Positions 31,281 to 39,466 of a DNA stretch of 40,870 nt are shown here, one piece after another. A program made the translations under genes and the position numbers. Source of the DNA: Akkermansia muciniphila (GTDB lineage: Bacteria > Verrucomicrobiota > Verrucomicrobiia > Limisphaerales > F1-80-MAGS106); the NCBI GenBank assembly GCA_945865375.1, contig CAMBEJ010000032.1:1-40870 (forward strand), given 5' to 3'. The notes under the pieces were generated by a model that saw only the letters and a list, made by a program, of their open reading frames with translations, was not told where the DNA came from and made no database searches. How positions within the stretch are numbered: the first letter of the stretch is position 1; each line of letters opens with the position of its first letter.

Positions 31281-32975
31281 TTAAGGGCGCACTTTGTAAA
31301 CTTTCAACGCATAGTTCTCGGCATCCCTCGGGCTCTTGAACAGGTTCCCATCCAGATCCTCAAACCGCGGGTCCCGGTTCAGCTCAGCTTGCAACGCGTC
31401 CCTCCGCGTCAGCACCATCAGCGCGGCACCGGAGTTGGCGATCTCATCCGCCGTCGGTTTGATCCGGTCACCAAGCCAGGGGCGATCCATCAAGTAAGCG
31501 ATGTAGATGCCGGTCCTGCCTCCCGCCACAATCGCGCTGCCGGCCACGCTTCCGGGAATCCCAAGTCCCTTGAGTCGTGTTGCCATATCGCGCGCGTACG
31601 AAGATGCCGGATCGGGCGCGCCATCCAATACAAGGGCCATGGGTCGCAAATTCGGAGCCAGAAAAACCAAAAACAACACACCTTGAGCAACCCCAACCCA
31701 CGACGGGATCGGAGTCGCTGCCAAGCCCGTGCCGGTCTGTTCTCCGAACCTTTCCAAACCACCGAAACAGGCAGCAAGCATGAACGGGAGCGCGAAGAAG
31801 AAATACCGTTGATCGAACCAGCTCAGATAGACCGGAAGGTACAGAACGGTCAGGCAAACAACCGGAATCCACGCCAGCTCCCACAACAGGATCGGGCGGT
31901 TCCCGCCGCTTCTCCTCATCCTAAAACCCAAACTCACAACCGCCCCGAACAGGGCCAAGGCACCCACGCCCACGCTGTCGAAACTCCCAAGCAACCCCAC
32001 CGCAGTCTCGGCGTTCTGTTTGATCAACCCGATTTGATGGGATCGATAGACCGCGCTTTCCATCGGCGACCAGTATCGATAATCCATCCCGCTCGGATCT
32101 TCCCAGGAAGTGATCCGCCCCGCTGCGGGGGTGTGGAAAACCCGGGCAAACGGATGATACCGATCCACATCAGCAGGCCCCACCACGGCATGCGCAATTC
32201 TTCCTGAGGTCGAGAATGTGGGATATCCGTAATGGAAACTGAGAGCGAGGATCCAAGGGAGGCTCACCAACCCCATCACGCCAAGGGTCCGAAGCCATGC
32301 GGAAAAGACGGTTCGGGCCGAGGAAGCCTTGGCATCCGCCCCAAAAACACAGAACCCGCGCCGAACCAAAACCCATCGTGCCACGGCCGCTGCGGTGATC
32401 GTGACCACAGCCATTGGCAATCCAATAGCTTTGGCCAAATAAGCTCCGCCCCAGCCCAGGCCGCATGCAGCCTGGCAGCGCCATTGGTTCAGCCAAGCGG
32501 CGCTCCAAAGCCTTGCCACAGCGAACAAAGACAAAGCTGAAAGCAGCAGGTCCGGAGAAATGTTCTGTCCTGCCCACGCGATAGAGCAGACAGCCAGTAT
32601 TCCTTCCGAGCACAAGACCGAACGTCGGCGCAAACCCGCGCCGCGAAGCACACCACTGGCGCCCAGCCAAAACAAGACGGCGCTCAAGGCCATCACTTCC
32701 CGTGCCGCCAACAGGGGCGGCATCCCACCATACATCAAAGGTGCCATCAACCAGCTCAACAAGGGTCCCCAATAGCCCGAAACAGCCAGGTCCCACCTCC
32801 CCTCAACCCAATGCCTCGCGATCTGGGCGTAGGCGATGGCGTCCGTATTCAGATTATCACGGTTCGACCAGGCCGCTATCATGCAGCCGATGACGACCCC
32901 ACACAACGTGCCCCACCAAACACGGTCCACCGTGCCTGTCCGTCCGGAAGCCAAATCAGCGCGTTTCTCAATCAT
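31281..32975 (-). CDS. GT-C type multi-pass membrane protein, probable glycosyltransferase
   Basis: A 564-residue membrane protein with about ten to twelve hydrophobic helices. Near the first loop it reads NLNTDAIAYAQIARHWVEGRWDLA, the arrangement found in GT-C/GT39-like enzymes (ArnT, PMT), where an acidic residue in the first periplasmic loop is catalytic. A soluble tail after the last helix ends with FKSPRDAENYALKVYKVRP. Such enzymes transfer sugars from polyprenyl-phosphate donors to lipids or proteins outside the cytoplasmic membrane. Starts at 33011, 32996 and 32975 are all in frame; the last overlaps the methyltransferase stop by eight bases, with GGAGG 14 bases upstream. Donor and acceptor are unknown. 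Confidence 0.85.
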   Translation of the reverse strand: MIEKRADLASGRTGTVDRVWWGTLCGVVIGCMIAAWSNRDNLNTDAIAYAQIARHWVEGRWDLAVSGYWGPLLSWLMAPLMYGGMPPLLAAREVMALSAVLFWLGASGVLRGAGLRRRSVLCSEGILAVCSIAWAGQNISPDLLLSALSLFAVARLWSAAWLNQWRCQAACGLGWGGAYLAKAIGLPMAVVTITAAAVARWVLVRRGFCVFGADAKASSARTVFSAWLRTLGVMGLVSLPWILALSFHYGYPTFSTSGRIAHAVVGPADVDRYHPFARVFHTPAAGRITSWEDPSGMDYRYWSPMESAVYRSHQIGLIKQNAETAVGLLGSFDSVGVGALALFGAVVSLGFRMRRSGGNRPILLWELAWIPVVCLTVLYLPVYLSWFDQRYFFFALPFMLAACFGGLERFGEQTGTGLAATPIPSWVGVAQGVLFLVFLAPNLRPMALVLDGAPDPASSYARDMATRLKGLGIPGSVAGSAIVAGGRTGIYIAYLMDRPWLGDRIKPTADEIANSGAALMVLTRRDALQAELNRDPRFEDLDGNLFKSPRDAENYALKVYKVRP

Positions 32976-33552
32976 TTGGATCCGTCTTTCCTCCATCGTG
33001 AGGTTTCTCAAACACGAACAGATGATTCAATCCGAGTTGAAATGTCTCGTGGACTTTCAATCGCAGCCCAACCGCTTCGAACATTGGCCGAACACGATCG
33101 GGGGAAAACCCGTAATGTTCCTCCACGGACATCCCGTCGGCCAGACCCAATCGGATCAACCAGTCCAGGATCCCATCTACCTTGGGAGACGGCACAGTAA
33201 TCACCACGCGCCCGACTGGATTTAGCGACGCCGCGCAGCGGGCTGCGAGTCCTGGCTGGTCGCTGGCTGGAATGTGCTCCAGCACCGCCAGCATCACGAT
33301 GACATCAAACCGCCCCATGCCTGGCCACTCGTCACAGACAGATCCCCGTATCAACCGAACATTGCCCGATTTGTCCACCGAGTCGACGGCAACGCACGGG
33401 TCCAAACCGACCCCGTGAATTCCCAAGGAAGCGTAACGCCTGAACAGAACACCGTCGGCACATCCCACGTCCAACACGCGGGCACCTCGAACCAAAAACG
33501 GTTTGAGTTTGGACAGGCGCCAGGTCTGCAAGATTCGATCGACAGGTCTCAC
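32968..33552 (-). CDS. Class I SAM-dependent methyltransferase
   Basis: A 194-residue methyltransferase with motif I VLDVGCADG (26-34), an acidic residue at the end of strand 2 (VGLDP), and the later FDVIVMLAVLEHIP, all standard for the class I fold (Methyltransf_11 type). It binds S-adenosylmethionine; the acceptor is not known. The overlap with the GT-C gene suggests translation coupling and a joint role, perhaps in modifying a surface glycan or lipid. It is divergent from the NagA-like gene with a gap of 162 bases. Confidence 0.9.
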   Translation of the reverse strand: MRPVDRILQTWRLSKLKPFLVRGARVLDVGCADGVLFRRYASLGIHGVGLDPCVAVDSVDKSGNVRLIRGSVCDEWPGMGRFDVIVMLAVLEHIPASDQPGLAARCAASLNPVGRVVITVPSPKVDGILDWLIRLGLADGMSVEEHYGFSPDRVRPMFEAVGLRLKVHETFQLGLNHLFVFEKPHDGGKTDPND

Positions 33553-33714
33553 GATTTTTCAGCCCTGTTTATACCTGCGTCTCATTCTCGTCACAAGCCG
33601 CTTTCGATCGAAGGATCATCCTTGCCTCGAATCAATGGCAGATCAACCCGTTGTTCGGGTCAAACCGTCGCCCCGCATTGATCTTCTCCGTCGTCCTGGC
33701 GTAGAGTGACGCCC

Positions 33715-34896
33715 ATGTCTCGTCTTGTTGTGGCACGCCACTACCGCTCCCGTGTGAATCTCGAGCTGGAGCTGGAGTCAGAAACGGATCTCGACCCAGC
33801 AAATGAACGGCTTGTCGCCTGCAACCCAGCGCCTGACGACCACCAGGCTCGCCCGGATTTCTGGATCGCCCCGGCTCTGGTCGATCTGCAAATCAACGGC
33901 TACGCGGGCGTCGATTTTCAGAATGACACCACGGAAGCGCACCACCTCCTGAAGGCCTGCGGGGCGCTTCTTCGGGATGGTTGCGGCCTGTTTCTCCTCA
34001 CCTTGATCACAGACGAATGGCCGCGTATGCTGCATCGGCTTGCACGCCTGAAGTCGATCCGAGACAAACATGTAATCTTGCGGAACACAATTGCTGGGTG
34101 GCATCTCGAAGGGCCCTTTCTATCGGATCAACCCGGGTTCCATGGCGCGCACCACCCAGGCTTCATGCTGGATCCGATGTCGGAGCACCTCCGCGCAATC
34201 AAGACCATCACGGCGGAAGACCCTGTCCTGCTCACCATCGCCCCCGAACGCTGCGGAGCCAACGATTTCATCAAAGCCGCCATCAAGGTGGGTTTCACCG
34301 TTTGTTTGGGGCACACGGACGGTTCCTGCCAGCAGTTGGACGCCGCCATCAAAGCGGGCGCTGTGGCCATCACCCATCTCGGGAACGCCGTGCCGCAACA
34401 CCTGCACCGGCATGATAATGTTCTCTGGCGAATGCTTGATTCTGAAGGGATCGCCGCCAGCCTCATCCCGGATGGAATTCACCTTCCAGCCGGGGTTCTC
34501 CGGTCTATTTGGAAGATCATGGGCCCCGAACGTCTCTTCTTCACCACCGACGCCATGGCTGCTGCGGGCGCGCCTCCGGGACGTTACCACATCGGTCATC
34601 TCGAACTCGAGGTAGGCGAGGACAAGGTGGTGCGCCAACCCGGAAGCTTGAATTTCGCGGGATCCGCACTCGAACCCTCAAGGGGCGTTCAGCGTGCCTC
34701 GGAGATGTTGCGAATCCCATGGCAGGAGGCCTGGCACGCCTTCAGCGAAATGCCCCTTCGCATCCTCAACCAAAGCCAGACGTCTTCCCGCAAGCCGTGC
34801 GTCAACCCCGCGTGTTGTCTGATCCCGTTTTCTGAACCCTTTGACCCAGGCAAGATCAAGACAGTTTATAGATCACCGAACATCCCCTTTGTCTGA
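33715..34896 (+). CDS. nagA: N-acetylglucosamine-6-phosphate deacetylase (NagA-like)
   Basis: An amidohydrolase-superfamily enzyme of 393 residues from ATG 33715 (GTG at 33706 is possible). It would remove the acetyl group from N-acetylglucosamine 6-phosphate in amino-sugar catabolism and cell-wall recycling. Family signatures are DLQINGYAGVDFQND (57-71), HLEGPF (130-135, metal ligand Glu132), GHTDGS (His200), THLGNAVPQ (His221), DGIH (253-256) and the catalytic Asp279 in FTTDAMAAAG. Where many NagA proteins read THLYNAM, this has THLGNAV. It has no neighbouring nagB or transporter. The last 40 residues are cysteine-containing and less typical. Confidence 0.9.
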   Translation: MSRLVVARHYRSRVNLELELESETDLDPANERLVACNPAPDDHQARPDFWIAPALVDLQINGYAGVDFQNDTTEAHHLLKACGALLRDGCGLFLLTLITDEWPRMLHRLARLKSIRDKHVILRNTIAGWHLEGPFLSDQPGFHGAHHPGFMLDPMSEHLRAIKTITAEDPVLLTIAPERCGANDFIKAAIKVGFTVCLGHTDGSCQQLDAAIKAGAVAITHLGNAVPQHLHRHDNVLWRMLDSEGIAASLIPDGIHLPAGVLRSIWKIMGPERLFFTTDAMAAAGAPPGRYHIGHLELEVGEDKVVRQPGSLNFAGSALEPSRGVQRASEMLRIPWQEAWHAFSEMPLRILNQSQTSSRKPCVNPACCLIPFSEPFDPGKIKTVYRSPNIPFV

Positions 34897-34922
34897 AAAC
34901 CTCTCAAGGATCGCAAACTGCC

Positions 34923-35438
34923 ATGAAGCCACCCATCCGAATAATCGAACCCCCGGACACTTTTTTTCTTTCGGCGGCCATGGGGTGGGTTGAGCTCGGC
35001 GACCCTGTGGAAGCGGAAGTGGAACTGTTGCGCCTTTCATCATCCTTGGCTCAGCACCCTGATGTGTTAGAGGTCCGCTGGATCGTTTCGGCGTCGAGAG
35101 AGGCCTGGGATCAGGGATTGGCCATTGCGGAAACACTCTGTCAAATGGCCCCTGACAGACCCAGCGCCTGGCTGCATCGAGCCTACGCCCTGCGCCGCGC
35201 CTCGGGTGGAGGCCTCAAGAAGGCCCTGGAAATCCTCCTCCCGGCGGCGGATCGGTTCCCCGACTGCTCAACCATTTCCTATAACCTGGCCTGCTACGCA
35301 TGCCAACTCGACCGGTTCGAAGAAGCCCATCGGTGGCTCGAGAAAGCGCGCCAGATAGGAGGCAAGAAAAACATCCAACAGATGGCCCTCAGGGACGTTG
35401 ATCTTGAAAGCCTGTGGCCAGAAATCGAACGTTGGTAG
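34923..35438 (+). CDS. Tetratricopeptide repeat protein
   Basis: A 171-residue soluble helical protein with about three TPR-like units, seen most clearly in RPSAWLHRAYALRRASGGG, KKALEILLPAADRFPDCSTI and SYNLACYACQLDRFEEAHRW. No signal peptide or membrane helix is evident, so it is probably cytoplasmic. TPR proteins mediate protein contacts; no partner can be named. It starts 26 bases after nagA on the same strand and may share its transcript. It converges with kdsD, with 32 bases between the stops. Confidence 0.85.
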   Translation: MKPPIRIIEPPDTFFLSAAMGWVELGDPVEAEVELLRLSSSLAQHPDVLEVRWIVSASREAWDQGLAIAETLCQMAPDRPSAWLHRAYALRRASGGGLKKALEILLPAADRFPDCSTISYNLACYACQLDRFEEAHRWLEKARQIGGKKNIQQMALRDVDLESLWPEIERW

Positions 35439-35470
35439 GCTTTCCATGACCCGTGATGGAGGGCGTGATG

Positions 35471-36442
35471 TCACATCAGCTTGAGCCTCGGCAGATCTTG
35501 CGTATCGACGAGCCCAACCGGCTCCTGACGTGCGTTAACGACCACCAAATCGTCGATCTTGCGGCCCTCAAAAACCTTCAGCGCCTCCACGGCGAGGGCG
35601 TCCTCACGAATCCGAACCGGGTCGCGAGTCATCACCTCACCGAGGCGTTTGTTCAAAATTCCGAGATCGTTAGCCATCCCGCGCCGAAGGTCGCCATCTG
35701 TGAAAACCCCCATCAGCCTGCCCCGGGCATTCACCACAGAGACGCAGCCCGACCGTGCCTGGGTCATGACCAGCAAGGCGTCTCGAACGATCATGGATTG
35801 CGAGGCCACGGCGTTGCGCGAGCCTGTCCGCATGATCTCGCCCACGCGTTGTAGCAAGGCCCTGCCAATCGCGCCGGAAGGATGGTACTTCGCAAAGTCA
35901 TGGCGCTTAAATCCGCGCGCTTCCAGTATCGACATCGCCAGCGCATCGCCCAAAACAAGCATGGCGGTGGTGCTCGAAGTGGGAGCTAGATTGAAGGGAC
36001 AAGCCTCCTTCGGCACCTTGCAAGGCAACACCAGATCGCTATGCCGTCCTAGAGTGGACTTCGCGGCTGCGGTCATGGCGATCAGGCGCACGGAAAACCG
36101 CTTCAACGCGGGCAGCAACCGCAACAGCTCGTCGGTCTCCCCCGAGTAGCTCAACGCCAGCACCACATCCCCGTCGTTCACAACCCCTAGGTCGCCGTGC
36201 AACGCGTCCACGGGGTTCAGAACCACGGCTGTGGACCCCGTGCTGCTCAGAGTGGCGGCAATTTTCTGGCCTATGTTCCCAGACTTGCCAACCCCAGCGA
36301 CGAGGATCTTGGATCTGTTCCGCAGCGCCCCGGTCATCCAGTCCACCGCAGTATCGAAAGAGCCATCCAACTGCGAGCGCACCGCCTCGATGGCGCGGAG
36401 TTCCACGTCAAACACTTCCATCGCACGCGCCAGAAAGCTCAT
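35471..36442 (-). CDS. kdsD: Arabinose-5-phosphate isomerase, KpsF/GutQ family
   Basis: A 323-residue enzyme that isomerises ribulose 5-phosphate to arabinose 5-phosphate, the first step of Kdo synthesis for lipopolysaccharide. The N-terminal SIS domain (about 40-170) has the active-site elements VGKSGNIGQK (Lys53), DALHGDLG (His82), SYSGETDEL (Glu102) and KYHPSGAIG (His187). Two CBS domains follow (about 200-320), including SGCVSVVNARGRLMGVFTDGDLRRG. This architecture is characteristic of KdsD. The ATG overlaps the stop of the lipid kinase gene by four bases (ATGA), indicating translational coupling. Confidence 0.95.
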   Translation of the reverse strand: MSFLARAMEVFDVELRAIEAVRSQLDGSFDTAVDWMTGALRNRSKILVAGVGKSGNIGQKIAATLSSTGSTAVVLNPVDALHGDLGVVNDGDVVLALSYSGETDELLRLLPALKRFSVRLIAMTAAAKSTLGRHSDLVLPCKVPKEACPFNLAPTSSTTAMLVLGDALAMSILEARGFKRHDFAKYHPSGAIGRALLQRVGEIMRTGSRNAVASQSMIVRDALLVMTQARSGCVSVVNARGRLMGVFTDGDLRRGMANDLGILNKRLGEVMTRDPVRIREDALAVEALKVFEGRKIDDLVVVNARQEPVGLVDTQDLPRLKLM

Positions 36443-37365
36443 GCCCCAAGTCTGCCACGCGCGCCGAGACTGTGCAATGGGGCGAGCACCCGGGCTTTGT
36501 AGTGAGCTATGCGAAACGCCGCCGGCAGTTCCCCTGCGGAATCCCCTTCGAGCTCAAGGGGCGTCCGCGTAGCTCCAGTCGCCTTGAACTCAGCCGTTTG
36601 CACATAATCAACACCCGTGATCTTGCTCCAGTTTCCGGTCAACACCGCAAGACTCGCCTGGGCTAGCATCAGAGCCGTCACCCTCCTTAATACGCACACA
36701 TCCAGCAGTCCGTCATCCTGTTTGGCACGATAAAACACCGCGTGATTGCCGCCGTAAAGCTGTCCGTTCCCCACCAGCACGGCTTCGCCTGAGTACGTCG
36801 ATCCAGCCGATTCCACCTTCAGAGTGTGCGTTCTGCCACAATACGCTTGGATGGCTGCAAAAATGTACGCCGCCATCCCGAGCTTCTTTTTGAGCCTCCA
36901 ACTGACCAACTCCACTGCCCGAGCGTCGAGACCAGCGCCGGCAAGCTGGATAAAATGGCGGGTTTCCGTTCCATGGCATCCGCTCAGTTCCACCAACGGT
37001 AAGTCGACCCGCCGCTCGATCCCATCCAAGATCGTCCGCCAGGCGACGGAAGGTTCGTAAGGGATGCCCAACTCGCGCGCAAACACGTTGATCGTGCCCA
37101 TCGGCAAAACACCGAGGCGGGTCTGGCAAAGTCCGCCAGGGACAGCGGCAATGCCGTTCAGAACTTCGTTGACAGTCCCATCTCCGCCGGCCGCCACCAC
37201 CGTGTCGAATCCCTCCAAAACCGCGCTTCTTGCCAGAGCCCTGGCCGCCCCGGGCGCCTCGGTGGGTCGCAACACGCAGTCGCGCTCGAACTGACGCAGA
37301 TGCGGCGCCCAACGACTGGCGCGCTCCCCGCGAGCTGCTGGATTGAAAATTAAACAAATCCGCAT
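36439..37365 (-). CDS. Diacylglycerol kinase family lipid kinase (YegS/DagK type)
   Basis: A 308-residue lipid kinase of the DAGK catalytic superfamily. From ATG 37365 it begins MRICLIFNPAARG, the usual opening strand and NP motif, followed by the nucleotide-binding GGDGTVNEVLNG (60-71), LGVLPMGTINVFARELGIP and the C-terminal segment DDGLLDVCVLR. These residues fit ATP-dependent phosphorylation of diacylglycerol or a related lipid at the membrane. The frame is open up to 37548, but that extension is unlike the family. It is 49 bases after the MFS gene and overlaps kdsD by four bases, suggesting one envelope-related transcript. Confidence 0.92.
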   Translation of the reverse strand: MRICLIFNPAARGERASRWAPHLRQFERDCVLRPTEAPGAARALARSAVLEGFDTVVAAGGDGTVNEVLNGIAAVPGGLCQTRLGVLPMGTINVFARELGIPYEPSVAWRTILDGIERRVDLPLVELSGCHGTETRHFIQLAGAGLDARAVELVSWRLKKKLGMAAYIFAAIQAYCGRTHTLKVESAGSTYSGEAVLVGNGQLYGGNHAVFYRAKQDDGLLDVCVLRRVTALMLAQASLAVLTGNWSKITGVDYVQTAEFKATGATRTPLELEGDSAGELPAAFRIAHYKARVLAPLHSLGARGRLGA

Positions 37366-37414
37366 AGCCAAACTGCTCTCCGCTTCAGGCCCCGCGTGGA
37401 TCCACAAAACTAAT

Positions 37415-38767
37415 TCAACCGCGTGGCCAAAGCTTAAACCACACCCTCGGTGATGACTGCCCCAGGACATCACGAAACACATCCTCCATAGTGCCCGCCT
37501 GGGGTTCGTCGAGGCGCCTAGCCAAAGCGATTGCGATGATGAACACAATCCACAAGAGGCTGAAGAAAACGCTGAACCGGTTCCATTCGAACTGATGCCA
37601 CCGGACGTGCAAGGGGATCAGCAGATCGATGAACACACCCCAGAGGATGGGCGACAGTCCCAGTACCACACTCCCTACCACCGTGAAAAGCGCAAAAAAG
37701 TGGCTTCGTCCCATGACGGGAATCGTCAACATGGCGAGCCGTGTGTGGGCCATCTGTACCAGTGCTGCGGTCAAACCCATCAGGAACTGCAGCCCCAAAA
37801 GCAGGCCCATCGAGGGTCGCAGAACCCGGCCTGAAATCAAAACCCATCCAAGGAGAATCGCAATCCATGTCATAAAACAGACTCCCAATACGGGTTTGCT
37901 TCCGAGCCTGTCCAACCTGGAGCCGAGGATCCACAGGCTGCACCAACCCCCAAGATACGAGGTCGCGGTCACCAAAAGAATGGTGCGCTCGGACATCAAG
38001 GCTTCGGATTTCAACAAAGCGACAGCGAAAGTCGTGATCCCGCCATACCCCACAGACCAGGCAAACACGACACGTAGCAGCTTGTTGAATGGAGGATGCG
38101 CCGCCATGGCGAACCATGGCACCGGCCCTGCCCCGGAGGAGGGATGGTTGGCGGCGTCCGCATCTGGAATTCGTTTCAGAAATAAAAGACTGATGGCTCC
38201 CATGAGACTGCTGAAGGCAAACACCACCGAAAACCGCCAGGGCTCCGGTCGAGAAGAAAGACAGAATGCCACGAGCACAAACGCGCAAAAACTCGCTCCG
38301 TTCACAAACGCAGCCTCTCGAGCAAGGAAACGACCCCTCATTTCAGAAGGGAGCAGGGACGTGATCCAGGGAAGCCACGCCGCGCTGGATATGCCCCGTG
38401 AGAGGTTGAAGCAAAACAGGAGCAACAACATGAGGGCGAGCAAGGACGACGAGGCGAGGTGGCGGTCGAACAAAGGAACCACAGCCATGCACCCGATGAA
38501 CATCACTCGAATGCCCCAACCCGTGAACACGAAGCGCTTGAAACCGACCCGGGCCACATGGCTGGCCGCTGGAACCTGAAACACCGTCAGCAGATGCACC
38601 ATCCCGCTGATGATACCAAGAACCGTCGCGCTCGCCCCTAGGCTCTTCCCATACAAAACCATCGGACTCCCGAGCACCACCTGGAATGAAAGGGCGTTGA
38701 ATGCCGCGAAAACGAAAGCGTTTTGCAGTCCCGGAGGAAACTGTGGACGAGTGGTCACAGGCGGCAC
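37415..38767 (-). CDS. MFS transporter
   Basis: A 450-residue polytopic membrane protein with about twelve hydrophobic helices in two halves. The loop between helices 2 and 3 (HVARVGFKRFVFTGW) and its counterpart in the second half (LDRLGSKPVLGVCF) match the major facilitator pattern. A central cytoplasmic loop (RIPDADAANHPSSGAG) separates the halves. The substrate is unknown; the protein is of the uncharacterised MFS type common in Verrucomicrobiota. It is first in a run of three genes on this strand with the lipid kinase and kdsD. Confidence 0.88.
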   Translation of the reverse strand: MPPVTTRPQFPPGLQNAFVFAAFNALSFQVVLGSPMVLYGKSLGASATVLGIISGMVHLLTVFQVPAASHVARVGFKRFVFTGWGIRVMFIGCMAVVPLFDRHLASSSLLALMLLLLFCFNLSRGISSAAWLPWITSLLPSEMRGRFLAREAAFVNGASFCAFVLVAFCLSSRPEPWRFSVVFAFSSLMGAISLLFLKRIPDADAANHPSSGAGPVPWFAMAAHPPFNKLLRVVFAWSVGYGGITTFAVALLKSEALMSERTILLVTATSYLGGWCSLWILGSRLDRLGSKPVLGVCFMTWIAILLGWVLISGRVLRPSMGLLLGLQFLMGLTAALVQMAHTRLAMLTIPVMGRSHFFALFTVVGSVVLGLSPILWGVFIDLLIPLHVRWHQFEWNRFSVFFSLLWIVFIIAIALARRLDEPQAGTMEDVFRDVLGQSSPRVWFKLWPRG

Positions 38768-38983
38768 CCAGCAGCAATCGCAAGTGGGTTTTTTTGAAAC
38801 TTCATTTTCTTGATGCTACCACGACTCGAGCTCTAAGATAAAGCTCCATGCACCGTCATCAATCCACGTCCGATTGTTGGAGGTCTTCCCTTTCCTTGAA
38901 CCCACCCTGGGAGCACCCGCACGGATGCCGACCCTCCCAGGTTCCTAGTCGCAATGCATACGCAAAGCGCAAGCAGCCTCCCC
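38768..38983. other. Divergent intergenic region before the release-factor-like gene
   Basis: About 215 bases between the divergent MFS and release-factor-like genes. An 8-bp inverted pair CCTGGGAG (38906-38913) and CTCCCAGG (38934-38941) with a 20-base loop lies just before the latter gene. It may be a leader hairpin or an operator. No promoter boxes were placed with confidence. Confidence 0.35.
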
Positions 38984-39391
38984 ATGAACGAGCCAAGCCC
39001 TGAACAGGAGGATCTCAACTTGCAGCGCATGGCCGCGCTGGGCGTGCGCCCGGAGGACATCGAGGAGAAGTTCGTCCGCTCCGGCGGGCACGGAGGCCAG
39101 AACGTCAACAAGACCTCCACCTGTGTCATGCTGATCCACAGACCTACTGGCATCCAGGTCAAATGCCAGACCACCCGCCATCAGGGACTCAACCGAGCCC
39201 TGGCCCGTCAACTCCTCTTCGACAAGATCGAAGCCGAACAAAAAAAACGTACGGAAGTCGAACGCGCCCGACTCGAACAAATTCGCAGGCAGAAGCGGGG
39301 CCGGAGCCGCAACGCCAAAAAGCGCATGCTCGAGGACAAAAGCCACCAAGCAGCAAAAAAACAGTCGCGCCGCCAAGCCGGAACAGAATAG
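38984..39391 (+). CDS. GGQ-domain release-factor-like protein
   Basis: A 135-residue protein from ATG 38984 (an upstream ATG at 38954 adds ten residues). It carries the peptidyl-tRNA hydrolysis motif in SGGHGGQNVNKTST, with the GGQ at 37-39, and a basic helical tail (RRQKRGRSRNAKKRML) like that of ArfB/YaeJ and mitochondrial C12orf65-type factors. It lacks the stop-codon-recognition domain of RF1 and RF2. Proteins of this kind rescue stalled ribosomes or release damaged translation products. The usual SGPGGQ is here SGGHGGQ. The segment ALGVRPEDIEEKFVRS is typical of the 'peptide chain release factor-like' family. Confidence 0.9.
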   Translation: MNEPSPEQEDLNLQRMAALGVRPEDIEEKFVRSGGHGGQNVNKTSTCVMLIHRPTGIQVKCQTTRHQGLNRALARQLLFDKIEAEQKKRTEVERARLEQIRRQKRGRSRNAKKRMLEDKSHQAAKKQSRRQAGTE

Positions 39392-39466
39392 CCGCAACGC
39401 TTCCGGAAATCGTGCGACGCGCCCCAAGTCAGCCCTGGTTGGAGGCCCTCCCCCAGCAAGATTGAG

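Noticed and set aside
31257-32207. 316-residue plus-strand frame opposite the GT-C gene
   Set aside because: It is hydrophilic, Pro- and Arg-rich and without domains, as expected for the complement of a membrane-protein gene.
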